Positions 1-10,529 of a DNA stretch of 64,000 nucleotides are shown here, one piece after another. The translations under genes were made by a program, and so were the position numbers. Origin of the DNA: Gammaproteobacteria bacterium (GTDB lineage: Bacteria > Pseudomonadota > Gammaproteobacteria > Pseudomonadales > Azotimanducaceae_A); NCBI GenBank assembly GCA_012960755.1, contig DUAT01000072.1, forward strand, positions 89,694 to 153,693. The letters run 5' to 3'. The notes below the pieces were generated by a model that was given only the letters and a program-made list of their open reading frames with translations, was not told where the DNA came from and searched no databases. Each line of letters opens with the position of its first letter. The stretch's first letter is position 1.

Positions 1-1189
<1,189 letters not shown>

Positions 1190-1388
1190 TTAGCTCCCAT
1201 CTAGAATGTGATGGTCAAAGAGAGATCGACCAAGATGGGGTTGTAGGATACCACTGAAGGGGTGGATGCTCAATCTGAAACTGCTGCTATAAAACAAACT
1301 ATTCTTTTTGAATCGGTAAATTGCAGTAGCCTACCCGCTACGCTGAATTACCTGGGACGTCGGACACGATTGTATGAGTTCCAGAAAG

Positions 1389-2729
1389 CTATTCTTGCTC
1401 TAACCACCAATCAATCCTCCAACCGACTTCAGAATCAGATGCGGCGTGATTGGATGGGATGATAATCGGTAGATTCCACGCTGGAATGCCGCAAATGCCA
1501 ACCAGTTCCCCGCGCAGATAGATCAGGGGTATATGGTCTCGCAGGAAGGCGGGAATTTTCTTTTCCTGGAATATGTTTTTCAGCGAGCGCGTCTTGTTAA
1601 ATCTGATAGTTTCGCCGCCCTGCCGGAACGAAATGGACAGCTCACCCAGTTCAGCGCGCAGGCCTCGCCCCTTAATAAGCTCGGCAGTGACAATACCATT
1701 TGCCATCACAATACGCTTTTCATGAAACTGATATTCGGTGTCTGGTGCACCATTCTCGAAGCCTGGTGTCAGGTAAAGGTGGCCGTCAAATCTTCTGAAT
1801 TCCAGCCCTTTCCAGCTCAATAGGGGAGCAGCGTCAACCCTGGCGTCGGTCAGGTTGCCCAGCCCTTCGCTTAGCATCCTGTCACCAGGCATGCTCAGAG
1901 CCCCTCGCCTCGAGAGCCATGCACGCAACAGATTTCTCTGGCGCATTTCAGGTAAGCTTTGCAGCGCAGCGAGAGAGATTTTATTTTCAAGCAGCAAACC
2001 TTGCAGATCAGAAACCGCTGTATCGTCAATGAGTTGCATACCTTCATCGGTTCTGTGCAGGGCACTCAGCAGGGTGTCTGCTATTTTAGGCCAGCGCGCT
2101 TTCAATCCAGGGATGATTTCGTGCCGAAGATAGTTACGGTCCAATGCTGTATCGCGGTTACTGCCATCTTCGACCCAGGTGAGCTTAAGTCGCCTGGCAT
2201 AGTCTTCGATTGCATGCCTCGGCAACTGCAGAAATGGACGCACTAACCTGGCATCACCGATCTGGCGATCGCGGGGCATTCCTTTAAGACCAAAGGGACT
2301 ATCACCCCGCATTAAGTGCAGCAATACAGTCTCAATCTGGTCATCCTGATGATGTGCCAGCAGCAGCAGATCTGTCGGCTCAAGGAAGTTTTTGAATGCG
2401 GCATACCTTGCCGTCCTTGCATTTGCCTCCAGATTGCCTTTGCCGCTCACTGAAACCCGTTCTATTTTCAGGCTCACCTGCCGTTCGGCACAAACCCTGG
2501 CGCAGTGTTGCGCCCACTCATCACAATTGCTGTGAAGACCATGATTGATATGTATCGCGTAAACAGGTCGAGTTAGTATTCGGCTTACACAATCCAGCAA
2601 GACAAGTGAATCGATACCGCCGCTGAACCCAACGACAATTCTACCGGCGCATTTGTTCATGGCAACAGCATCTTCGATAAGAAGCATGTTGTTGATTGTC
2701 TTAACGCTAGTCTTTTTTACGGTAGCCAT
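1389..2729 (-). CDS. tilS: tRNA(Ile)-lysidine synthase
   Basis: Attaches lysine to C34 of the minor tRNA-Ile(CAU) using ATP, so that the tRNA reads AUA codons. The protein has 446 residues, normal for the family. The N-type ATP pyrophosphatase P-loop SGGIDS is at residues 36-41, followed by the PP-loop domain with LLAHHQDDQIETVLLHLMRG, a typical TilS segment, and a C-terminal substrate-binding half. It starts 14 bases after the end of dnaE, so the two are probably co-transcribed. In Pseudomonas accA lies between dnaE and tilS; here there is no room for it. Confidence 0.95.
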   Translation of the reverse strand: MATVKKTSVKTINNMLLIEDAVAMNKCAGRIVVGFSGGIDSLVLLDCVSRILTRPVYAIHINHGLHSNCDEWAQHCARVCAERQVSLKIERVSVSGKGNLEANARTARYAAFKNFLEPTDLLLLAHHQDDQIETVLLHLMRGDSPFGLKGMPRDRQIGDARLVRPFLQLPRHAIEDYARRLKLTWVEDGSNRDTALDRNYLRHEIIPGLKARWPKIADTLLSALHRTDEGMQLIDDTAVSDLQGLLLENKISLAALQSLPEMRQRNLLRAWLSRRGALSMPGDRMLSEGLGNLTDARVDAAPLLSWKGLEFRRFDGHLYLTPGFENGAPDTEYQFHEKRIVMANGIVTAELIKGRGLRAELGELSISFRQGGETIRFNKTRSLKNIFQEKKIPAFLRDHIPLIYLRGELVGICGIPAWNLPIIIPSNHAASDSEVGWRIDWWLEQE

Positions 2730-2743
2730 AGCGATAAAAAGGA

Positions 2744-5700
2744 TTAATAATCCAGGATGACTTGATCGGCACCATATCGATCGCGCAAATTCTGAATCAG
2801 ATCATCATCGGGTGAAACGCGCCACGCATCACCTAATGTTACCTCGGCCTGGGCATTGGCACGAGTGTAGGCAATGGAGACCGGGCAGCCGCGACCAGCC
2901 TGACCTTTGAAAGGCTCAAGAATTTCTGCCAGTTCAGACGTAAAGTTATCCTTGAGCTTCATCCCGTTCAGGCTCAGCCTGAGTCTTTTTACGGATCGCT
3001 CCCTTGCCTGAACCAGATCATAAACTTCGCTGGCCCGCATTCGAATACCCCCGGTGAAGTCGTCAATGCTGGTACTGCCTTTGAAAAATACCACCAGATC
3101 CTTTTGCAGGATCCCATGGTGCATCTCATACAGCTCACTAAATACCCCGACCTCGAGACGGCCACTTCGGTCATCCAGAGTAACAAATGCAATGGTCTCA
3201 CCTTTCCTTGATTTCATGGTTCGCATGCCGACGATCAAACCGGCAACTATCTGTTCGTCCTTACTCGCCCTGAGATCAACAATGCGGGTCTTAGCCAGAT
3301 GTTTCAGTTCCCCCTTGTACAAGTCGATGGGATGGCCGGTAAGGTACAAACCGAGAGCGTCTTTCTCCTTGTTCAACCTGTCTTTAAAAGTCAGGCATCG
3401 CAATCCATCAAAATGGTTGTAGGGAGTATCCCGGTCTGGGTTTGACATCATGTCTTCGCCAAACAGATCCATTAAGCCGCCATCAAGGTTGTGAGCCTTT
3501 TGCTCAGCTACCTTGACGGCATCTTCGGTGTTTGCAAAAAGCAATGCCCGACGGAAATCGATTGTCTTCTGGCTCTCATCCTGCCCTTCGAACTGCACTA
3601 ACTCATCCAGAGCCCCACACCCTATCAATGCTTCAATGGCACGTTTGTTCATCTTCCGGGCATCCACCCGTTCACAAAGCTTATAAAGGTCTTCAAAGCC
3701 GCCGTAGGTCCGACGACTATCAACTATTGTCTCTATCGGACCCTCGCCTAAACCCTTTATTGCTCCCAGGCCATAGATGATGCTCTCATCGGTGTCGGCA
3801 ACGAACTTGTAATCGCCCCGATTAACGTCCGGGGGTGACAATTTGACGCCGATCTCACGACATTCCTCAACGTTTATCACCACCTTATCTGTCGTTTGCA
3901 TGTCAGCCGACAACACGGCAGCCATAAAGTCTGCGGGATAGTAGTGCTTTAACCAGGCTGTGTGGTAAGCGATCAGTGCATAGGCAACCGAGTGCGGTTT
4001 GTTGAATCCGTACCCGGCAAACTTTTCCATGAGATTAAATATATGGTCAGCCTGTTTTTCATCAACACCATTGGCTATTGCCCCTTTGAGGAAGCCATCT
4101 CGCTGCTTGGCCATTTCTTCCGGTTTCTTTTTCCCCATCGCCCGACGCAGGAGATCGGCATCGGCGAGGGTATATCCGGCCAGAACCTGGGCTATTTGCA
4201 TCACCTGTTCCTGGTACAGCATGACGCCGTAGGTGCCCTCAAGTACAGGTTGCAGGCTTGGGTGCAGGTAGTCCACCTTATCGACCCCGGACTTACGCTT
4301 GATAAAGTCCGGCGCCAATTGCATGGGGCCCGGCCTGAAGAGGGCTACCAGAGCAACGATGTCACCAAACCGACCCGGCTTTACCTGCTTCATCAGGTCT
4401 TTCATGCCCCGGGATTCCAACTGGAACACCGCCGTGGTTTTTGCTGCCCTTAGGTTTTCATATATTGCCGGGTCTTCAAGGGGAATCTTGTCAATATCAA
4501 CCAGCTCGGCACCCAGGCTCAGCTTGCGTTTGTTAACACTCTTGACCGCGTTGTGAATGATCGTCAGCGTCCTTAGACCCAAAAAATCAAATTTAACCAA
4601 ACCTGCTTTCTCAACATCATCCTTGTCGAACTGGGTAATCAGTCCGCCACCAGCTTCATCGCAGTAAATCGGTGAAAAGTCGCTTATTTTTGTTGGCGCA
4701 ATGACAACTCCTGCCGCATGCTTGCCCACGTTCCTCGTAATCCCTTCAAGTTTAAATGCCATATCCATAATCTCGTCGGCATCGTCATTCTGGGCAATAA
4801 ATTCCCGCAACAGTGGCTCCTCTTCCAGCGCTTTGGCGAGCGTCATGCCGGGATCAAAGGGAATCAGTTTGGATAACTTGTCCGCAAGGCCATAGGGTTT
4901 GCCTTGCACCCGGGCGACATCCCGAACCACCGCTTTAGCCGCCATGGTGCCAAAGGTGATGATCATGGAGACTGCATTTCGGCCGTACCGATCCATCACA
5001 TGTTGAATTACCCTGTCACGGCCATCCATACAAAAATCGATATCAAAATCCGGCAGAGAGACTCGCTCTGGATTGAGGAATCTTTCGAACAGCAGGTCGT
5101 ATTCAAGTGGGTCTACATCGGTGATCATTAACGCATAAGCGACCAACGACCCCGCACCGGAGCCCCGGCCTGGTCCAACCGGTATATCGTTGTCCTGAGC
5201 CCACTGGATAAACTCCATGACGATCAGAAAATATCCAGGAAAACCCATCTTGTTGATCACGCCCAATTCAAAACTGAGCCGGTCCTGGTAGGCTTTGAGC
5301 TGATCAGCATAGTCTTGCGCTGTAGGATCAAGAATATGTTTCAAGCGCTGTTCTAAGCCCGCCTCGGATACCTCGCAAAAATAGGATTCTGTACTGTACC
5401 CTTCAGGAACCGGGTACTCCGGCAGGTAGTAATTACCCAGATCGATATTGACGCTGCAGCGCATGGCGATTTCAACGGTATTTTCTATAGCCTCTGGAAT
5501 GTCGCTGAATAGTTTACACATTTCTTCCGCAGACTTGAGATATTGCTGGTTGGTGTACTTTCTTTCGCGGCGGGGGTCATCGAGTGTACGACTGTCGTGA
5601 ATGCAGACACGGACCTCGTGGGCTTCAAACTCTTCCTGCTGCAGAAAGCGAACGTCATTGGTTGCCACCACCGGGCAATCCAGGTCAAAGGCAAGATCAA

Positions 5701-6253
5701 CAGCGGCTGAAATATATTCCTCTTCTCCCACTTTGCCGGTCCGGTGTAATTCCAGATAGTAAGCAGCTGGAAAAATATCCATCCACTGCTGTGCCAGTTG
5801 TCTGGCCTCATCTGGTTTGCCATTGAGCAGGGCGCGACCCACATCGCCGGTGTGACCGGCAGAAAGCGCAATCAATCCGTCGGCCTGGTCAGCGATCCAG
5901 CTTTTTTTGAGATTCGCTTTACCGAGATGCTGCCCTTCGAGGTATGCCTTAGAGAGCAGTTCCGAGAGATTGAGGTATCCCTTTTCATTGCGAGCTAACA
6001 GCACCAACGGGGTAGGATCCTCATTCTCGTTCCCGGAAGCGACCCACACATCACAGGCAACGATGGGTTTTACACCGGCTGCAGAGGCGGCGCTGTAAAA
6101 TTTAATCAGGCCGAAGAGGTTGTTATTATCCGTGATCGCCAGGGCGGGCATCTGCATCCCGGCTACCGCTGCAGTCACGGGTTTTATACGTACGATGCCA
6201 TCATTTATCGAGAACTCAGAGTGCAGGCGAAGGTGTACGAATGGTTGACTCAT
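2744..6253 (-). CDS. dnaE: DNA polymerase III alpha subunit
   Basis: Catalytic subunit of the replicative polymerase. The 1169 residues match the usual DnaE length. Visible in order are the N-terminal PHP domain (HLRLHSEFS, ALAITDNNNL), the palm with the catalytic aspartates in PDFDIDF near residue 400 and KFDFLGLRTL further on, the finger segment GYGFNKPHSVAYALIAYHTA, and a C-terminal OB fold and tau-binding region. The start is ATG at 6253. In most gammaproteobacteria rnhB is directly upstream; here an enoyl-reductase-like gene and a GST gene intervene, with a 352-base spacer before dnaE. Confidence 0.98.
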   Translation of the reverse strand: MSQPFVHLRLHSEFSINDGIVRIKPVTAAVAGMQMPALAITDNNNLFGLIKFYSAASAAGVKPIVACDVWVASGNENEDPTPLVLLARNEKGYLNLSELLSKAYLEGQHLGKANLKKSWIADQADGLIALSAGHTGDVGRALLNGKPDEARQLAQQWMDIFPAAYYLELHRTGKVGEEEYISAAVDLAFDLDCPVVATNDVRFLQQEEFEAHEVRVCIHDSRTLDDPRRERKYTNQQYLKSAEEMCKLFSDIPEAIENTVEIAMRCSVNIDLGNYYLPEYPVPEGYSTESYFCEVSEAGLEQRLKHILDPTAQDYADQLKAYQDRLSFELGVINKMGFPGYFLIVMEFIQWAQDNDIPVGPGRGSGAGSLVAYALMITDVDPLEYDLLFERFLNPERVSLPDFDIDFCMDGRDRVIQHVMDRYGRNAVSMIITFGTMAAKAVVRDVARVQGKPYGLADKLSKLIPFDPGMTLAKALEEEPLLREFIAQNDDADEIMDMAFKLEGITRNVGKHAAGVVIAPTKISDFSPIYCDEAGGGLITQFDKDDVEKAGLVKFDFLGLRTLTIIHNAVKSVNKRKLSLGAELVDIDKIPLEDPAIYENLRAAKTTAVFQLESRGMKDLMKQVKPGRFGDIVALVALFRPGPMQLAPDFIKRKSGVDKVDYLHPSLQPVLEGTYGVMLYQEQVMQIAQVLAGYTLADADLLRRAMGKKKPEEMAKQRDGFLKGAIANGVDEKQADHIFNLMEKFAGYGFNKPHSVAYALIAYHTAWLKHYYPADFMAAVLSADMQTTDKVVINVEECREIGVKLSPPDVNRGDYKFVADTDESIIYGLGAIKGLGEGPIETIVDSRRTYGGFEDLYKLCERVDARKMNKRAIEALIGCGALDELVQFEGQDESQKTIDFRRALLFANTEDAVKVAEQKAHNLDGGLMDLFGEDMMSNPDRDTPYNHFDGLRCLTFKDRLNKEKDALGLYLTGHPIDLYKGELKHLAKTRIVDLRASKDEQIVAGLIVGMRTMKSRKGETIAFVTLDDRSGRLEVGVFSELYEMHHGILQKDLVVFFKGSTSIDDFTGGIRMRASEVYDLVQARERSVKRLRLSLNGMKLKDNFTSELAEILEPFKGQAGRGCPVSIAYTRANAQAEVTLGDAWRVSPDDDLIQNLRDRYGADQVILDY

Positions 6254-6605
6254 TGAGTGAGTTCTTGTTTCCCGGTCTGTGTTGCAGGTGTTCCCTATAG
6301 TAACTCAAAGACAGAGTTTGTGTAGTCAGTTCCCGTCCATAAATAGGCATTTTCAGCCACAATCACGACATCTGTAAACTGTTAGTTATATGAAACAATC
6401 ACTTACGAGAGAAGGGGCCGCCGAGGTATAACACTGGATGCGCACCAGTTAGTGCCTTTCCTGAAAATGCCAATTTGAATATATAATGCAAAACTGGAAT
6501 ATCGTTACTCATGTGATAACGGAGTTACTGGCATGCAGTTCGACAATCATGCGCAGTAGAGTCGCCCGCCTAGCAGCCTGCTAGGCTAGATTAGATTAGA
6601 ACACT
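6254..6605. other. 352-base spacer upstream of dnaE with a 19-base palindrome
   Basis: No convincing gene is seen. At 6568-6586 there is a perfect palindrome with 9-base arms (GCCTAGCAG / CTGCTAGGC) around one central base. Read on the minus strand it could fold as a 7-bp stem with a 5-base loop just past the end of the enoyl-reductase-like gene, but no T-run follows, so it is at best a weak or factor-dependent terminator. The dnaE promoter should lie in this spacer, but I cannot pick its boxes with confidence. Confidence 0.5.
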
Positions 6606-7841
6606 TCAAATTAGATCGAAAGTCATCCCTGCTTTTGCCTGCAATCGTTTGATGAGCTTCTCTCCCATCGCAGATGCAGGCGTCCAGATTCCTCCACCCA
6701 CCTCCAAATCGTCCAGGGCGAGGCATACAGCGGACTCTGCCAACATTTTTGAAGTGGCGCCGTAACCCGGGTCCTTGTCACCGGTAACCCTGGCTCGGAG
6801 ATCTTTTGCTGCATCATCCGGATGCTTTGCAATCAGTTCTATTTCAAAGGAACCTTGCTCCCGGGTTTCCAGTGAAGGGCCCTCACCCGGTGAGGGTAAA
6901 ACCGATTTCAACAAGTTTCTTGTCGGACCAAATGCTGTGGTAACCCCTAACACACCGGTGACCAACGTGACCAGCAGTGCCTTGACATAACCCCCCGGGC
7001 CATCACCGGTCAGAATCGCTTCGTTGTAACGAAAATCCTTGCCGTACTGATACTTCATTAAGGCATTGCTGCAGCGGACGACCCGGGTATCAACCGCGGC
7101 CATGATAAAGGGTCCGGTCCACTGCTTAAAATCAGTATCGTACCTGGCCCCTGACTGGTCAGGTCCATCCGGACCTCTGGGCATGTTCAACGGATTGAGC
7201 GCATAGGGGTCAGCGAGCAATTCCACGATGGAAGCGTCGTGTTTCACTTCCTCCATCATGTTCATCATGGTCGCGACGGTTCCACCGCTGACACCGCCAT
7301 CATTGGACACGACGCGAAACTTGATTTCACTGGCAGGCATGTCATGTTTCGTCAGCATGGATTGTTGCATAAAAAACACACCCAGATCCGCAGGGATACA
7401 GTCAAATCCACAGGAGAAAACAATTTTCGCCCCGGACGCTCCCGCTGCTGTCTGATGCTGATCAATCATTTTACGCATCCAGGGTATTTCACCGGTTAAG
7501 TCACAGCAATGGGTACCATACTTTGCACAGGCTTCCACCATCACTGAGCCATACAGGGCATAGGGTCCAACGGTGGTGCAGATCACTTTTGTTTTTTCTG
7601 CCAGTGCAGCTATGGAATCAACATCGTCGCTGTTCGCAATCAACTGGGGCAGATCATCTGCGGCATTCCCGGCCACTGAGTTCGCGGTGGCCGCCAGTTT
7701 ATCGGCACTACGACCCGCAATGGCCCATTTCAGGTCTCCTCCGACACCATACGCATCTACCAAATACTCGGCCACCAACTGGCCGGTGAATCCGGTAGCG
7801 CCCCAAACAATGACATCAAATTCACGATCTGTATTTTTCAT
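6606..7841 (-). CDS. saccharopine dehydrogenase-like / trans-acting enoyl reductase family protein
   Basis: A 411-residue NAD(P)-dependent oxidoreductase-like protein. The N-terminus carries a Rossmann motif GATGFTG at residues 14-20 preceded by a beta strand, and the segment TTVGPYALYGSVMVEAC is typical of the saccharopine dehydrogenase NADP-binding family whose mycobacterial members act as trans enoyl reductases in lipid synthesis. A short hydrophobic stretch (VKALLVTLVTGVLGV) lies near residue 300, as in those members. The substrate here is unknown. It stands between dnaE and a GST gene, interrupting the usual rnhB-dnaE neighbourhood, so it is probably a later insertion. Confidence 0.8.
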   Translation of the reverse strand: MKNTDREFDVIVWGATGFTGQLVAEYLVDAYGVGGDLKWAIAGRSADKLAATANSVAGNAADDLPQLIANSDDVDSIAALAEKTKVICTTVGPYALYGSVMVEACAKYGTHCCDLTGEIPWMRKMIDQHQTAAGASGAKIVFSCGFDCIPADLGVFFMQQSMLTKHDMPASEIKFRVVSNDGGVSGGTVATMMNMMEEVKHDASIVELLADPYALNPLNMPRGPDGPDQSGARYDTDFKQWTGPFIMAAVDTRVVRCSNALMKYQYGKDFRYNEAILTGDGPGGYVKALLVTLVTGVLGVTTAFGPTRNLLKSVLPSPGEGPSLETREQGSFEIELIAKHPDDAAKDLRARVTGDKDPGYGATSKMLAESAVCLALDDLEVGGGIWTPASAMGEKLIKRLQAKAGMTFDLI

Positions 7842-7870
7842 TCAGTACTCGTCTACCTTAAATTGACGGG

Positions 7871-8012
7871 TTCAGAGCTTACCAGATGATTCAAGACAAG
7901 GCGCAAGCCGAAGGGAATGGCGAGTTGGGGACGCCGAGTTGGGGACGCCGAGTGGGGAACGCCGAGTTGGGGACGCCGAGTTGGGGCCGCCGAGGCGAGC
8001 CGAGAAGCCGTC
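7871..8012. repeat. degenerate copy of a dispersed palindromic element with an internal tandem array
   Basis: The left part (7871-7924) matches the reverse complement of the element at 10528-10798. Both contain TTCAGAGC, then ATGATTCAAGACAAGGCGCA (7886-7905), then GGGAATGGCGAGT. The right part near 7993-8012 resembles the GGCGAGCCGGGAAGC segment of the same element. The interior is replaced by a 14-base tandem array (7922-7991). It lies in the spacer between the enoyl-reductase-like gene and the GST gene. The match was found by reading the two copies side by side. Confidence 0.7.
7922..7991. repeat. five-copy 14-bp tandem repeat
   Basis: Five adjacent 14-base units with consensus GAGTTGGGGACGCC at 7922, 7936, 7950, 7964 and 7978. 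Units 1, 2 and 4 are identical; unit 3 has two changes and unit 5 one. The period is not a multiple of three, so the reading frames through the array are unlikely to be coding. Confidence 0.95.
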
Positions 8013-8160
8013 AGTTTATGGTAGACGGAGTACTAACTTACCAAAAGAGAATATTCATTTTTCCATTTTCCGGGTTGTTTCACATTCAGGCGACTAACAT
8101 AATCCTCTTCCCCACAGCAATGGCTGTCGTGACCAAGCAAAACACTCACTAGGAGCGATC

Positions 8161-8799
8161 ATGATCACAGTACACGGAGTTTCACTATCACCTTTTGTCA
8201 GAAAGGTCCTGCTTACCCTCGAATACAAAGGCATTGAATATTCACAGAATCCAGTGTTTCCAGGTTCAGATGATGAGGATTTCAGGAAAATCAGCCCTCT
8301 GGGGAAAATTCCGATACTGGAACACGACGGCTTCACGATTCCTGACTCAAGCATTATTTGCCGGTACCTCGACCAACAGTTTCCGGACAAACCCATTTAT
8401 CCCCAGGACCCGCAGCAACAGGCCCGTGCCTGCTGGCTGGAGGAGTTTGGTGATTCAAAATTAGTCGATGGCTGCGCGATCTTGTTTCGCGAACGAATGC
8501 TGAATCCAAAGTTTTTCAACAAACCGGGTGATGAAGAGGCCGCACAGGAAGCCATTAACAACACCCTGCCGCCCCTGCTTGCTTACCTTGAATCAGTCGT
8601 GCCGGAGTCAGGTGTCCTGGTCGGCGATCACATCAGTGTCGCAGACATTGGCATCGTGACCTGTTTTGCCCAGGCGGCATATGGCGACTACCAGGTAGAT
8701 GCAGCATTGTACCCCCGGCTAAAAGCTTATCTGGACCGAAGCTTCGGTCATGAGCTTCTTATCAAACGACTGGAAGAAGAGAAACAGATGCTGGGCTAG
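8161..8799 (+). CDS. glutathione S-transferase family protein
   Basis: Probably conjugates glutathione to electrophiles or acts as a glutathione-dependent reductase; the substrate is unknown. It has 212 residues, the usual GST length. The N-terminal thioredoxin-like domain shows SPFVRKV at the first helix, the cis-proline in GKIPIL (Pro51) and the glutathione-contacting PDSS at 61-64. An all-alpha C-terminal domain follows. The ATG at 8161 follows GGAGCG at 8152-8157. It is on the plus strand inside a long minus-strand cluster, and its 3' end overlaps the 3' end of rnhB by 38 bases. Confidence 0.9.
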   Translation: MITVHGVSLSPFVRKVLLTLEYKGIEYSQNPVFPGSDDEDFRKISPLGKIPILEHDGFTIPDSSIICRYLDQQFPDKPIYPQDPQQQARACWLEEFGDSKLVDGCAILFRERMLNPKFFNKPGDEEAAQEAINNTLPPLLAYLESVVPESGVLVGDHISVADIGIVTCFAQAAYGDYQVDAALYPRLKAYLDRSFGHELLIKRLEEEKQMLG

Positions 8800-9388
8800 C
8801 CATTGCGTGCCTTGATCCGGTTTCTCCTTCGCGACAGGGCGCAAAAGACATTCGATGAATGGGACTCGGCCCGTGTATACGAAGGGCTGCCAGGTGTGCC
8901 GCGGTTGGATAGCCCTTGTGTTTCGCTAAACCATATTTAGGGTAGATTTTATCCAGGGCTTTCATTTCCTTGTCCCTGGCTACCTTCGCAATAATGGAAG
9001 CTGCTTTAATAGAATTATGCTTACCATCACCCTTCACCAACCACTCTGAGGGGCAGTAAAACCCTGGTGTGCGATTACCATCGACAATGGCAAAGTCGAC
9101 GGTGACACTCAGATTATCCACCGCTCGCTGCATCGCAAGAAGACTGGCTTGCAATATATTGATATCGTCGATCTCTGCAACATCAGCAAAGGCAATACTG
9201 TAAGCCACCGCTTTGAGTCGAATTTCTTCGTCCAATACCTCGCGCCGTTTTGCGGTCAGCATTTTAGAATCTCTCAAACCCTCAATAGGTTTGAATGGAT
9301 CCAGTACGACTGCAGCGGCATAAACAGCGCCCGCGAGCGGCCCCCGTCCCACCTCATCCACACCAGCGACATGCTCAAGCCGGTACAT
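8762..9388 (-). CDS. rnhB: ribonuclease HII
   Basis: Cleaves RNA in RNA-DNA hybrids and removes misincorporated ribonucleotides. Catalytic acids are visible: Asp11-Glu12 in [11 protein letters not shown] and Asp103 in IVDGNR. The family's terminal motif [12 protein letters not shown] is present. After it the protein runs on for about 23 residues, giving 208 in all, the last dozen encoded antisense to the end of the GST gene. The ATG at 9388 overlaps the end of lpxB by 14 bases, so translation is probably coupled. Confidence 0.96.
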   Translation of the reverse strand: MYRLEHVAGVDEVGRGPLAGAVYAAAVVLDPFKPIEGLRDSKMLTAKRREVLDEEIRLKAVAYSIAFADVAEIDDINILQASLLAMQRAVDNLSVTVDFAIVDGNRTPGFYCPSEWLVKGDGKHNSIKAASIIAKVARDKEMKALDKIYPKYGLAKHKGYPTAAHLAALRIHGPSPIHRMSFAPCREGETGSRHAMASPASVSLLPVV

Positions 9389-10529
9389 GTTGTTCGCCGA
9401 TCAATTCAATAATCGCCTTTGCCCCGACATCACCCGAGTTTTTTCGCAAGTCGTGATGAATTTCATCGAATTTTTCTATTAGCGCTGCGTCCTCAGAATC
9501 AAGCAACCTCAATACCTCATTAGACAAGGCAGCAGGCGTTGCCGCATCCTGAATAAGCTCAGGCACCAGAGCCTGCTGGCTCAAAATATTAGGTAGCGCA
9601 AAAAATTCAGTCGTCACAAGGCGGGAGATAATGGCGTAGCTTAATGTCCCCAGGCGATAAGACATGACCATGGGTTTCTTTAACAGCATTGCTTCGAGTG
9701 TCGCAGTGCCTGAATTCACCAAAACAACATCCGCAGCCTGCATCACGGTCTTGGCATCGCCCAGGGTAACGGTGACAGGCAGGTTTTTATCCTGCTTGAA
9801 AAGCAGAAGCTCTATTTGCGCCTTGCGCTTTTCGTTTGCTGCAGGGATGATGAACTCAACCCCGGGTTTTTGTTGGAATATATTGTCGGCCGCCCCGAGA
9901 AAATCAGCGCCCGTATACGCAACCTCGCCTCCTCGGCTACCTGGGAGAATCGCCACCAGGCACGTGCCTTCTGAAACACTATACTTTTGTCGGGCAGCCA
10001 GTTTACCCACTTCACCGTCGTCAAACCCAATCTCGTCCGCTTTTGGATGACCGACACAAACCGCCCGGATATTATTTTCATGATAGATTGGCAGTTCGAA
10101 TGGATACAGGGTCAACATCAGGTCAACTTTTTTGGCAATACTCCTGATTCGCCCTTTGCGCCATGCCCAGACTGTTGGGGAAACATAGTGCACTGTTCTG
10201 ATACCGCGCTTCTTAAGCATCCCTTCAAGCAGCAGATTGAAAAAATTGGAGTCGATACCTATGAAACAGGCAGGCCCAGCTTTGAGCATTCGGCCCCTGG
10301 TCTGAAGCAGAATTTTAATCAGCTCGGGCAAACGTTTTAATGGATCGACAAACCCGTTGACAGACAACCGATCCATGTCAATCCAGGAATCCAACCCCTC
10401 CCTGATCATGGCGGGCCCACCAATCCCGATGAATTCGGCATCAGGGTCACGCCGTTTCAGGCTTCGAATAAGATTGGCGCCAAGATTGTCACCGGACGCT
10501 TCCCCTGCAAGAAAGCCGTAAATGGACAC
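9375..10529 (-). CDS. lpxB: lipid A disaccharide synthase
   Basis: Joins UDP-2,3-diacylglucosamine to lipid X to form the lipid A disaccharide at the inner face of the inner membrane. It has 384 residues with the N-terminal family motif AGEASGD at 8-14, [13 protein letters not shown] mid-protein, and the C-terminal nucleotide-binding region [18 protein letters not shown]. The start is GTG at 10529, with AAGGA six bases upstream. That Shine-Dalgarno sequence lies inside the terminal arm of the repeat element at 10528-10798. lpxA, normally directly upstream, is missing. Confidence 0.96.
   Translation of the reverse strand: MSIYGFLAGEASGDNLGANLIRSLKRRDPDAEFIGIGGPAMIREGLDSWIDMDRLSVNGFVDPLKRLPELIKILLQTRGRMLKAGPACFIGIDSNFFNLLLEGMLKKRGIRTVHYVSPTVWAWRKGRIRSIAKKVDLMLTLYPFELPIYHENNIRAVCVGHPKADEIGFDDGEVGKLAARQKYSVSEGTCLVAILPGSRGGEVAYTGADFLGAADNIFQQKPGVEFIIPAANEKRKAQIELLLFKQDKNLPVTVTLGDAKTVMQAADVVLVNSGTATLEAMLLKKPMVMSYRLGTLSYAIISRLVTTEFFALPNILSQQALVPELIQDAATPAALSNEVLRLLDSEDAALIEKFDEIHHDLRKNSGDVGAKAIIELIGEQHVPA

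Noticed and set aside
7886..8152. Open frame running through the 14-base tandem array.
   Set aside because: The protein is an artefact of the repeat (units shift frame each copy), and it lies in a degenerate repeat element.
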